From positions 3,647,486-3,711,485 of the forward strand of contig NC_092350.1 of the NCBI RefSeq assembly GCF_963676685.1: 64,000 bases of DNA, written 5' to 3'. Made by a program: the position numbers and the translations under genes. Position 1 is the stretch's first letter, and each line of letters opens with the position of its first letter. Origin of the DNA: Mytilus edulis. Taxonomy: Eukaryota > Mollusca > Bivalvia > Mytilida > Mytilidae. The notes under the pieces were generated by a model. The model ran no database searches. It saw only the letters and a list, made by a program, of their open reading frames with translations, and was not told the origin of the DNA. Positions 34,304-45,479 of the stretch are shown here, one piece after another.

Positions 34304-36826
34304 CTAAAGAGTAACTTGTCTGTTAGATGCTGACCAATCTGTGACTAACATTCTCAGTCGTCTCCAGGTATCATCTAAATCTTTTTGATCACTCGGCCAT
34401 TGCACAAAGTATGCATAATTGCAAATAAACGAAAACTCAAGGGGAATGTCGGTAATTCTAATATCTTTTGTAATTACAATTATTTTGTCCAGATTTCTCG
34501 TTACTTTTTCGTATTTTGCTCTGTCGAGTTCAAACAAGCAATCGTTTGACGATTTGAACTCGGGTGTGATGAGAAAAATGATGTACCTACTATTTTCAAT
34601 ACTTTCCGCCTCAGTGTCAAGAAGACTCTTACCAGCTAAAAAATCGCGATCTCTTATACACATAGTCAGTCCCCATTCGGCCTCAACTCTTGGTATTAAT
34701 ACATCCTTTATCCATATTATAATGTCTCCTGCATAAGACAAATAAACGTCGTACGTGTATCTTTTCCGAACTTTTTTCTCAATAAAACGCTGAAATACTC
34801 CATAAATGGAGAAGGCAATCTTCCATCTCTTACTATATAAAACTAGTAGTAATAATACTGTAGCACATGTAGATAAAAATGTTGAAGCAAAGGTTAACCA
34901 CATAGCACTCTTACAGTCCGCAAACAAGTGCGAGAAGGAGTTGTAGACAGTAAGTGAGTCAGTAATGGTTCCATTCGATAATTGACATTTATAAGACCGA
35001 CTGTCAAGATTAACTTTAGTAGTGTTAATCCATCGTATTAAGTCTAAATTATCACAGTTGCACATAAATGCATTGCCATCGAGAAACAAAGACATTCCAT
35101 GCCGTGCTTGCATCTTGTCTGCCCAATTTCTTATGACAGAACTCACAGTTGTTAAGAGATTGTTTCTCATATCAAGCACCTTTATTTTAGTATGATCAGT
35201 CAGTTGTTCCGGAATTGACGGAAGTAAATTTTTACCTAAATTTAAATTGGATAAATTAGGCATTGGTTTTAAAAGTTCGTTTGGAAAATACCAAATATTA
35301 TTTCGAGATATATCCAACGACTCTACAGATGCTAATACCCCGAACAACTGGTTTCCCTTTTCTTCTATCCCTTCATTAAGATAAGCCTCATTCCATACAA
35401 CTGTTTTCAAGTTGTGGTCAGGAAAACGCATTATTTCACTCCAAGGAGTTTCGTAGGAACCAGTAGATATAAATGTTTCAACTCGAATTTCCCGAAATAC
35501 TAATGGCATATTTGTACTTGAATAAGATATATCTAAATATTTGAGGTTGTTGTTTAGAGGAATTATAATCAATATTGCAGGGTATGTTGTGAGTATAGTG
35601 TTACTCATATTTAGTATTTCTAGTGATTTTGGTAATGTCACATAACTGCCATGAAAACTCCCTTTCTCTAAAATAGAATTCACAGAATTGTCCATGAAAT
35701 AGTTGACAGCATTATATGAATAATCTATCGATTTTAGTTGAACAGATTTTCCACAAAAAGAATTAAAATCGCTGATCGTTTTCGTAGTAACAATAACAAA
35801 CCTGTTTCTGTTTAAAGAAAGATGACGTTAACATTCAGGGCGATCAAAGGTGAATAAAGACCCAGGTTCATAATCAACTATACCATTATTTGATAAATCT
35901 AAATTCTCTACGCAGATTGTTTTCAGATATTTCATCATGTCGGGTGTAATTGTCGTAACAAAAGGTAGTTCACTGCTATCAATACTAGCGTCACTTACAT
36001 GACCAAAGTTAATTGTACTGAGATTTGAATACATGAATGGGTGTAATAAATACAATGCTCGTCTTAGATGTATAAATGTCCCATGAAAGTCTATTACACG
36101 GAGATTTGGAAACGGAAGCAAAACATCAGCATCCGTCCTTACGGCTTTTATTCGGCAGTTCGTAAGACTAAGCTCCTGTACGAAATATGAAAACGCTTGG
36201 AATGTTGTATTAGACAGGCTTACTAGATAGCATGATTGGAAGTGTAATTCTCGAAGGTTGGTAATATGACTGAATCCCCTTCCAAATTGTGGCACAGGCA
36301 TCATATCAATACCTAAAAACGACAACTCACTTAAAACACCAAATACATGGTCGGGATAAATAAAATCCTTATCAAAATCTATTGGTTGGCGCATATTACT
36401 TCTGATATCCAATTTTGTTAAGTTTTTAATTGGAACAAATATTTCCGCTGAATATGCTTTTGATAAATCAAGCATGTTATGAGACATGTCAAGCGTATCA
36501 AGAATATATAATCCTTTAAATGCCCCACTAGATAAATATTCAACTTGGTTGTTTCCCAAAATCAGTTCCTGTAAGTACTTATAATTAACGAAAGAGTCGT
36601 TGTCAATAGCTGTTAATTGGTTCGAACTAAGATCTAGAACATTGATATCTCCTGGTAAATTCTGAGGTATAAAATTCAATCCCCTGTTTTTACAATCTGC
36701 TAGTTTAACTTCCTGTGTTTTTTTGATAACGTATTTAATATCACAGTCCGATAAATGTAAGATTTTTTTACACTCATGTATCTTAAGAATGTATACAATA
36801 GCTAAATAAATCGAAATCCTCGTCAT
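34304..36826 (-). pseudogene. TLR-B: Toll-like receptor with one in-frame stop
   Basis: One reading frame of 841 codons holds a complete receptor except for TAA at 35,828-35,830, where TLR-A and TLR-E have TTA (Leu) in (E/N)CL(Q/R)HISF. The order is signal peptide (MTRISIYLAIVYIL), N-terminal cysteine cap (SDCDIKYVIKK...LADCKNRGL), leucine-rich repeats, C-terminal cap (NAFMCNCDN...FADCKS), a transmembrane helix (MWLTFASTFLSTC) and a TIR domain (YDVYLSYAGD, RDFLAGKS, VQWPSD). An upstream in-frame Met (36,875-36,877) would put 17 extra residues before the signal peptide, so the second Met was chosen. The rest of the frame is undamaged, so the lesion is recent, polymorphic or an assembly error. 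Upstream of the stop only a receptor ectodomain of about 332 residues would be made. Confidence 0.9.
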
Positions 36827-36877
36827 TTTGTGAACTGTATATTCTCGAAAGAATTTCAAATAGTGCCTTGAAAACAA

Positions 36878-37644
36878 ACAGCTTCAAACGCGAACAACAC
36901 TTTATTTCGAACGAATAAACACATTGAAATATATATAAGTCTCCATGCTTCATTAATGTTGCATGGATGGATGAAATACAAAAGTTTTTTTTTAACTTAT
37001 TAAGTTTACATAAGGAATAGTTTTTTTCTTTACATACGACATACCTGAATTGTGTGTTCTCCTAAATTTACAAGAGCTAAAAAATAACACAAGATCACTG
37101 TCTGACATTGATCTTTAAAATACAGGAAAATTATAAACAACCAAACAATGATTTGACCATGTGTGCCATTTATAACTTTTAATGCAATTTACGTATGCAA
37201 TTTTTACATTTATTAAATATACCTTCGAAAACAAGTAAATAATTTCCAACAAAATGTTAGAGAAGCTATCTGTATACAATTGAGTCTGGCGTAATCTTTC
37301 AAGAAATAACTACGATGGTATGATAAGAGCAGTGTCCGGTACCTAGATGTTTGGTACTGTCATGTGGGAGTTATATATACATTTATATATTTGATTGTTT
37401 CATGAGTTTATTTTAGATTAACAATTTATCAATAAAAATACAGCGTATTTTTCGTATGTTTTGGTGAAGTTGATTGTATGTTTCACTGGTACCAGTAGTT
37501 ATATGTTTGAGCGAAATTTACATACATATACGATAGTTAGGAGTGTATAGTTAAATAACAGTAATTTACAGGTTATTTTATTTACATACGTATACGCAAG
37601 ATATGTGGTATCGTATCAACATAAAAGTGTAAGCAGGTCTTGAT
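36878..37644. other. Non-coding region upstream of TLR-B
   Basis: No gene or clear promoter element is seen. ACATACATATACGA and ACATACGTATACGC near 37,523 and 37,582 are a short diverged duplication. Confidence 0.45.
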
Positions 37645-37800
37645 GGAAAAGTAAAATCACAAAAATACTGAACTCAGAGGAAAATCAATTCGGAAAGTCC
37701 ATAATCACATGGCAAAATCAAATAACAGAACGCATCAAAAACGAATGGACAAGAACTGTCATATTCCTGACTTGGTACAGGCTGCTAAAGAAATGTGACA
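37645..37800 (-). repeat. Mussel SINE-like dispersed repeat, second copy
   Basis: Same family as 17,945-18,155: AAGTAAAATCACAAAAATACTG, CAGAGGAAAATCAA, CCTGACTTGGTACAGGC. It is truncated before the GTTTTATAGC end. Confidence 0.7.
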
Positions 37801-37845
37801 AATTACATTGCAAAGCTAAAATCAACTTTGTGGTGAATATAAAAA

Positions 37846-38420
37846 AGAAGATGTGGTATGATTGCCAATTAGACATCTGTCCACAAGAGACAAAAATGAC
37901 ACAGAAATAAACAACTATAGGTCACCGTACCAGCTTCAACAATGAACAAAGCCCAAACTGCGTAGTCAGCTATAAAAGGCCCTGCAATTACAATGTAAAA
38001 CAATTCAAACAAGAAAACTAACGGCCTCATTTACATAAAAAACATATATAACACATAAACAAACGACAACCACTGAATTTCAGACTCCTTACTTGGGATA
38101 GGTACATACATACATAATGTGGCGGGGTTAAACAAGTTAGTGGGATCCCAACCCTCCTCCTAACCGGGGACAGTGGTATAACAATACAACATTAGAACAA
38201 ACTATAAACATGATGTTTATTCTTCATTAAACTGAGAATGGAATTGGGGAATGTGTCAAAAGCACACCAACCCTCCAATTGAGCAGAACACAGACCAAGG
38301 CCACTAATGGTCTTCAAAAGGGCGAGAAATCCTGCACCAGTAGACGGAATTTAGCCGACAAAAAGGGAAACAGAATTTCTGAGAAATGGACGTCACAATA
38401 AACTCCGAAACATATAAACG
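37846..38420 (-). repeat. Composite of mussel dispersed repeats
   Basis: AAGAAGATGTGGTATGATTG, CAACTATAGGTCACCGTACC and AAAAGGCCCTGC match, in reverse complement, the family seen at 40,497-40,655. AATGTGGCGGGGTTAAAC, GGGATCCCAACCCTCC and GGGACAGTGGTATAACA are another very common mussel repeat. From 38,228 GAGAATGGAATTGGGGAATG begins a third, related to 43,310-43,405. Confidence 0.65.
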
Positions 38421-40496
38421 TCTGAAATTTAAAAAAGAAACCACACAAGTCTAACAAAATCCATAAGCCTTTGACCTTGAACAGGTACAAAAACTATGGC
38501 GTGGATAAACCTTGTTTGTGAGATCTCAACTCATCTATTCATCTAACTAAAGCAGATTAAACAAACACACGGCAATACACAAGGTTAACCCAGCTTTAAA
38601 GAAATCCGACTCCGATGTCAAAAAAGGTAACAGAAGAAATTAAGCAGATTGACAATGAAACATAAATTACCAAACTAGCAGTAACTGACATGCCAGCTCC
38701 AGACCTCAATTAAACTGATTGAAATATTGTGTCTTAATCATCTGCAAAATCAAGCACAATCTCTCCCGTTAGGGGTTTAGTATAATAAGAGATGCAATGA
38801 CAATATACGGTGATGACACAGCAATGAATTTTGATATTAGGACGTGAAAGAGAACTATTTCCTCAGATTACTTTGAATTGACATTGTTCATATTCTTTGT
38901 TAGATTTTTTTCTTTCTAATGAAAAAATGGGGATAACGCCATAATACATTTAAAATAGTCCATGATTGTCAATTTCTAGCACTGTCTCTATACTTAATAT
39001 ATATTTTTATACCTTTGCATACTAAACGACTGAATTATTTGATTATTGTCTTGTGTATATGTTTATTATAATTTGCTGTCTCATTGACACATACGGGTAT
39101 TCCCAATTTATTCAGGAGAGGGAAAGAAATCACACAAACAATTTAGAGTAATACGAGGAAATATTTGACTTTCACCTCCTGGTGTATAAATATATTGCTA
39201 TGTCATCACCGTTTATTGTCAATTTATTCTGCAGATGAAGTAACCGTAACCGTCACTTTCAAATATGGGGAAACTCCAAAATTAATTGTAAAGTTGGTTG
39301 AATTTGACGTTAAATAAATGATTATAGTAGAATTCCTGTACGAAATGTTCCATATGCAATGTACACGGAATATAGTAGGAATATTGCTGTGAATTCCTAC
39401 CAGAAAAGAGCGATATTCTAGTCAGACAGTAGTAGGAATCCACACGGAAATTAGCCGAAAAATTTAAATTAGCAGGAATTATGCAAATTAGCAGGAATAA
39501 TTTGGTAGGAAAATGAAATTCTACTTGAAAACCTGGTGGGAATTTTTCAAAATTCAACCCAGAAAAAAAATTAAAATATACAAAATGTAAGTGTATATTC
39601 ACAAATACACAACTAGCCATGAGTCAATGATTTAATATTTAATGAATCTCAACAGCAAAGAACAAAGGAAATTCATAGAATACATTCATTTTTAAGAAAA
39701 TGGATTTTTGAAATGTATAAGGAAACTGCAATATATGTAAGCAAGACATTGTGTTATATATAAACATGAAGATTATCCAAAAATATGCCTAAATGAAATT
39801 AAGAGTGAATAAATAAGTGAAATTATACACTATTGTTGAATTAATTGATTACTAAATATTTTTAGCAGGCATATACAAAAATCATTTTAAATGAATAAGA
39901 ATTACTTTCAGTCTTCATAAGTCATATGTTCTTACATTTCTATAATGTAGCTGTGTGACCCTAGCTTGCAGCATTGTGTTCCAACATAACTTTTCATTCT
40001 TTTCACCTCCAACTTTTGAATTTGTGAACTGGAACTTGCTTGCATTAAACACTGCAAAATGTGTGTCATTAGCAAACAAGAATCCAGTTCAAGATAACTA
40101 AAAGATTCCAGATAGAAAGATTTTATGGTAGGAATCTTGTACATGTAGTAGAAAAATGTATAATCAAATCAGATTTTGAAATAAGAAATAAACCCATACA
40201 GACTTTTAAAATCCCACCTAGGTAGTAGGATTTTAGTAGTAGGAAAATAAAAATTTCCAGTCAGAATTTTGTTCATTTTCCATGTCCGCCTACTTTCTAT
40301 ATGGAATCTTTGATTCTAGGTAGATTCCTACTTCATTCCTACTAGTGTCTAGATGGATTCCTGCTAACTATTTCGTTATTCATATTACAACTGCTTTCTA
40401 TCAGATTTTCAATTTTAATCGGCATTACTAACGTAAATCATTGACACATTCATAGTCTTTATATAAATTAGACCGTTGGTTTTCCCGTTTGAATGG
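38421..40496. other. Non-coding sequence with AGTAGGAAT-rich segments
   Basis: No gene is recognised. 39,320-39,560 and 40,200-40,375 are dense in GTAGGAAT and its complement ATTCCTAC in opposite orientations, which suggests the two ends of a decayed inverted-repeat element of about 1.1 kb. The boundaries are not clear. Confidence 0.4.
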
Positions 40497-40655
40497 TTTT
40501 ACACTTGTAATTGTTTCTGGGGCCCTTTGTAGCTTACTGTTCGGTGTGAGCCAAGGCTCCGTGTTGAAGACCGTACCTTGACCTATAGTGGTTTACTTTT
40601 ATAATTGTGATTTGGACGAAGAGTTGTCTCATTGGTACTCATTGTGCATAAATCA
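40497..40655 (+). repeat. Mussel dispersed repeat
   Basis: TTCTGGGGCCCTTTGTAGCT, GTGTGAGCCAAGGCTCCGTG, CCTTGACCTATAGTGGTTTA and GAGTTGTCTCATTGGTACTC form a block I recognise as widespread in mussels. A reverse copy fragment lies at 51,895-51,995. Confidence 0.7.
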
Positions 40656-41209
40656 GACTCGTATAAAATGGTTGATAAGAGATTGATAACAAGTTCAGAC
40701 TCTAAAGTTTGGTTCGGACTACAGTTGATCCTTTCAGACAAAGTTTCCAGTTCTGGTTCGTCTGGTTCGTGCTTCACTAATTTTCTACCATAGTCGTCAA
40801 CTTCTTCTTTCAGTTACTTGAAGTTCTTCTTCCAGTTGATGGGCTGGGAAATTCTATATGTTGTTGATTTTGCTATCAATTTTCTTGTTATGTCATCGGT
40901 AACTATGAAATTGTTGTCAGTAATAATGATGACTAGCCTGACTATAGTATTTTAACGATGCATATTAACCATTCGGAGGATAGGATTGCACATCTCTAAG
41001 GTTAAAGGCCTCTAAAACCTTTTTATGGCTGAACATTTTGGATGCATGATACTTTGTGTAAGTATATGAAACTACAGGTATAGCTTGAATTTTTGATGTA
41101 ATCATGTAAAGTTTTGTGAGCAGATTTCTGGTTGTTGGTAATATTGAAAGCAGCTTAACCTTAAGTGGCGGATTCTACTTTAGAAAAAAATACGTTTATC
41201 CTCATTTAA
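40656..41209. other. Non-coding sequence
   Basis: No gene or repeat is recognised. Confidence 0.45.
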
Positions 41210-41577
41210 GGAAGTAATTGTAATGGATTGTAATAGTCTATTGTTAGCAATGTCCATTGACTATTACAATTAACCTACACAAAACAGAATAAGAATCAAC
41301 AACAGAAGTATTTTTGGCCACTTATAACAGTAAATAAAGTTAAGATAATTGACTGAAGTATAATTTAGGACTGATTTGGTGAATTAATGAGTTTAATTTT
41401 AACCAGACGATAACAAACTATCAATGATCACGGTTAAAAAGCAGGTGGTGGATTACATCTGTGACACTGACTTATATTTCATCGAGTAAAAGTGTAAAAA
41501 TAACTGAATTTATTGACTGTACTACATCTTGGACTAGCAAAATTAACTACATCATAAATTTTGTCATTGCATCCATT
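41210..41577 (-). repeat. Duplicated segment, copy 1 (ends in Naiad GIY-YIG remnant)
   Basis: About 370 bp shared with 41,690-43,180. It contains a 12-bp inverted repeat (ATTGTAATAGTC at 41,227 and its complement at 41,259). On the minus strand 41,577-41,470 reads GCNDKIYDVVNF...SPRCSTVNK after minor frame repair, the junction after the GIY-YIG domain in Naiad-type elements. Confidence 0.75.
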
Positions 41578-41690
41578 ATAATGTTATCACCTAATGATGA
41601 AATCTCGATCTAGCTACTTGTTTGTTTTGAACTTGGCCATCTGTCTTAAAATGTTTTCACCTAATGATGAAATGTCTATTAGTAATTGTA
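41578..41690 (+). repeat. 1.6 units of the 70-bp satellite, isolated
   Basis: TATAATGTTATCACCTAATGATGAAATC, GAACTTGGCCATCTGTC and TTTTCACCTAATGATG match the array at 44,286-45,475, 2.6 kb away. They sit exactly between the two copies of the duplicated segment. Confidence 0.8.
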
Positions 41691-43180
41691 ATGAATTGTA
41701 ATAGTCTATTGTTAGCAATTTCCATTGACTATTACAATGAACCTATACAAAACAGAATTAGAATCAACAACGGAAGTATTTTGGGCCACTTAGAACAGTA
41801 AATAAAGTTAAGATAATTGACTGAAGTATAATTTAGGACTGATTTGGTGAATTAATGAGTTTAATTTTAAACAGACGATAACAAACTATCAATTGTCACG
41901 GTTAAAAGGCAGGTGGTGAATAACATCTGTGACACTGACATATATGTGACCAGCCACGACATATCCAGGCTTATGGAGGTAGAACGTCATTGTGAGAAAA
42001 ACGCCGTTAACTATATGTGAATAGCCATTTCCAGTCTTAGGAGGGTACATTGTCTAAAATTTGATTTTTGTATATTTATCTAGAATATTCCGAAACAAAA
42101 CTCTCTGTCATGTTATTATGACATATTTGTTGTAATAGCAACGAAACGAGACATTTCGAATACCGGTATGAAAATGAGACTGTTCTATGACGACTTTTAC
42201 TTATCGAAGGCACTAATTTATAAAACACAAAATTATTGTATTTATTGGCTCTTAGTGATGTTTAATAGCGTTTTTGAATAAAATTTCAAAGACTTAAATT
42301 TACTGCAATGCAAACAATTCTTATCTCTATTTTAGAACATGTAATTTAAACTTGTTGAAATAAAATTAGTTTAAAATTTGTCAAAGTAAGCTTTAAGAAT
42401 TCCTTTTTTTAATTTAGATTTATTATGCATGTCTCTAAACATAGTATGCGACGCGTAACAGTTTATAAGTAAGTGTTCTCATATATTAATTTGATACGGT
42501 GCATTTATTATAAATATATTTCAGACTTCATTTATGAAAGAAAATATATACAGCAGAGCATTATTTGTTTGTTTGTAGCTCTATTTTAGAACATGTAATT
42601 TAAACTTGTTGAAATAAAATTAGTTTAAAATTTGTCAAAGTAAGCTTTAAGAATTCTTTTTTTTTAATTTAAATTTATTATGCAAAAGATGTCTTTATAC
42701 ATAGTATGCGACGCGTAACAGTTTATAAGTAGGTGTTCTCTTATATGCATTTGATACGGTACATTTATTATGGATATATTTCAGACTTCATTTATGAAAG
42801 GAAATCTATAGAGCAGAAATTTGATTTTTTTTTGTATCAGTTTAAAATGTAGATTCAAATATTTTTCACTTCAAACGTTAAAGTAAAACTTCTTAAAAAC
42901 TTATGTATGATGTATATTTCGGCGTCCGCAAAAGAGAAGCAAGGGAAAGTGTTTATCTCTTCTTCACAAATACGTATTTCATTGAATCTCGATATTTATC
43001 ATGTTTATAATTTTTCTAACAATGACATTCTACCTCCATAAGCCTGCAAATGTCATGGCGGGTCACATATTTCATCGAGTAAAAGTGTTGAAAGAACTGT
43101 AATTTATTGACTGTACCACATCTTGGACTAGAAAAATTAACTACATCATCAATTTTGTCATTGCATCCATAGTGAATGGC
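41690..43180 (-). repeat. Duplicated segment, copy 2, split by a MITE
   Basis: It matches 41,210-41,577 up to GACACTGACATATA at 41,945 and again from TATTTCATCGAGTAAAAGTG at about 43,068. The intervening 1.1 kb is foreign. Confidence 0.85.
41946..43068. mobile_element. MITE of about 1.1 kb with terminal inverted repeats near 50 bp
   Basis: The left end TGTGACCAGCCACGACATAT...GGCTTATGGAGGTAGAACG is repeated inverted at the right end (TTCTACCTCCATAAGCCTGC...GGCGGGTCACA), with about 43 of 49 matches. Comparison with the unsplit copy at 41,470 (GACTTATATTTCATCG) shows a duplicated TA at the site, as made by Tc1/mariner-type transposases. No transposase is present. Inside, about 240 bp is directly duplicated (42,325 and 42,579, CTCTATTTTAGAACATGTAA). 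Confidence 0.85.
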
Positions 43181-43320
43181 TGTTCCCAACTCTCTTATTC
43201 AAAAGTCTTCTCTATGTAGACGATATGATGAATTCAATATAAGGTCATTTGTTTTCTCTATGATCCGCACGTTCATTGAAACAAATGAATGACCAGGCTG
43301 ATTAAAATGCTTACCTGTTG
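43090..43320 (-). pseudogene. Naiad-type GIY-YIG endonuclease, fragment
   Basis: The minus strand reads GKHFNQPGHSFVSMNVRIIE and then LHREDF, stop, IRELGTAIHYGCNDKID, the C-terminal half of a GIY-YIG domain. The element at 55,309 has the matching HSIVSMTVRIFEK and RQKEDYWIRLL..AT.PYGCNDKID. A TGA replaces the Trp codon of the DFWI motif. The N-terminal half was replaced by the repeat at 43,310-43,405. Confidence 0.8.
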
Positions 43321-43405
43321 GTGACCTTCTGCTGTTGTTTTTTTCTATGGTCGGGTTGTTGTCTCTTTGACACATTCCCCATTTCATTCTCAATTTTATT
43401 ATAGA
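43310..43405 (-). repeat. Mussel dispersed repeat fragment
   Basis: Reverse complement reads GAGAATGAAATGGGGAATGT, CAAAGAGACAACAACCCGAC and AGCAGAAGGTCACCAACAGG. An 85-bp piece of the same repeat interrupts the RT of the element at 56,912. Confidence 0.7.
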
Positions 43406-44285
43406 TTAATTGACTGTTATTGGGATCATTACCATTAGATCGATGGTTATTAATTCAAAAAATGAGTCTTTGTAGAGTTTCCTCGATGTATATAGCTCAT
43501 ACAAAATCATACACACTATTTGAAGCAGAACAATTTAAATCCTCATAACTATGTGAATTTTACCTTGCAATGGTCAACTTTCTTTGAAAGTGGGTATTAC
43601 ATATAAGTACATCACATGGTCTAAAACATTTATGGTTACATTAAGAAAAAGAGCAACAGTGTAAGCTATTATTGTAATCTTAGATATCTGAAAGTTACAG
43701 AATACTGTACCAAGTATAAAAAAACTTCTCTGAATTTGTATAGTATAATGAGGAATCAGAAGACTGTACATCATGTGTCATTTTCATTACATCCTTTAAG
43801 ATAATCGTAGGGAGACCTGATAAAAAGGTTGTTTTGTGTCCTTGACAACATCAAATTGACAGCTTTGTATCCTGAGCGACGTGTTATTCGGTATGATAAT
43901 ATGTATGTCAATTTACCTGTGTTGTGTGCAATATCTAATGGAATCATTGTGTTTCAATAACACAGTATTTATGGAAATAATAATAGTTTCGACACAGAAA
44001 AATTAAAGTCAGATTACATGTAGTATATTTAGCTATTCTACATGTTCTACAGAATTTGGTAAAATGTTGCATACAACATTGACTGGTTGATCTATCACTA
44101 AAAATCGAACAGTTTGATATGAATATGAATGATTGATTTAAAAAAAAGTGAACATTTGTTGAGAAAGCATATAAACTCGACAAAAATATTCCTGACGTCA
44201 TAAAATCTTCAAATATTCAATTTCAGATTCATTGACTAATTATAATTCCCTGACGTTTATACAAACATTTCCGTTTGAATGATAA
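43406..44285. other. Non-coding sequence
   Basis: No gene or clear repeat is seen. Confidence 0.45.
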
Positions 44286-45475
44286 TAAATCATAATGTTG
44301 GCACCTGTCCTGAAATGTCTATTGAGCTACGTGTTTCTTTGGAACTTGGCAATCCGTCTTATAATGTTGTCACCTAATGTTGAAATGTCCATTGAGCTAC
44401 TTGTTTGTTTGGAACTTGGCAATCCCTCTTATAATATTGTCACCTAATGATGAATTCTCTATTGAGCTACTTGTTTGTTTGGAACTTGGCAATCCGTCTT
44501 ATAATATTGTCACCTAATGATGAAATCTCTATTGAGCTACTTGTTTGTTTGGAACTTGGCAATCCGTCTTAAAATGTTGTCACCTAATGATGAAATCTCT
44601 ATTGAGCTACTTGTTTGTTTGGAACTTGGCAATCCGTCTTATAATATTATCACCTAATGACTAAATCTCTATTGAGCTACTTGTCTGTTTTGAACTTGGC
44701 AATCCCTCTTATAATGTTGTCACCTAATGATGAAATCTCTATTGAGCTACTTGTTTGTTTGGAACTTGGCAATCCGTCTTAAAATGTTGTCACCTAATGA
44801 TGAAATGTCTATTGAGCTACTTGTTTATTTTGAACTTGGCAATCCGTCTTAAAATGTTGTCACCTAATGATGATATGTCTATTGAGCTACTTGTTTGTTT
44901 TGAACTTGGCAATCCGTCTTATAATGTTGTCACCTAATGATGAAATCTCTTTTGGGCTACTTGTTTGTTTTGAACTTGGCAATCCGTCTTATAATGTTGT
45001 CACCTAATGATGAAATCTCTATTGAGCTACTTGTTTGTTTTGAACTTGTCAATTCGTCTTATAATGTTGTCACCTAATGATGAAATGTCTATTGAGCTAC
45101 TTGTTTATTTTGAACATGGCAATCCGTCTTATAATGTTGTCACCTAATGATGAAATGTCTATTGAGCTACTTGTTTGTTTTGAACTTGGCCATCCGTCTT
45201 ATAATGTTGTCACCTAATGATGAAATCTCTATTGAGCTACTTGTTTGTTTTGAACTTGGCCATCCGTCTTATAATGCTGACACCTAATGATGAAATCTCT
45301 ATTGAGGTACTTGTTTGTTTTGAACTTGGCCATCCGTCTTATAATGCTGACACCTAATGATGAAATCTCTATTGAGCTACTTGTTTGTTTTGAACTTGGC
45401 CATCCGTCTTATAATGTTGTCACCTAATGATGAAATGTCTATTGAGCTACTTGATTGTTTTGAACTTGACAATCT
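44286..45475. repeat. 70-bp tandem array, about 17 copies
   Basis: The unit is CACCTAATGATGAAATCTCT, ATTGAGCTACTTGTTTGTTT, TGAACTTGGCAATCCGTCTT, ATAATGTTGT (70 bases). Neighbouring units differ at GGAAC/TGAAC, CTCT/GTCT and AATCC/CATCC. The array runs straight into the TIR end of TLR-C at about 45,475. Confidence 0.93.
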
Positions 45476-45479
45476 GTTA

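Noticed and set aside
39282-39620. 112-codon minus-strand ORF
   Set aside because: No domain, signal or conservation clue; it lies in an AGTAGGAAT-rich decayed repeat.
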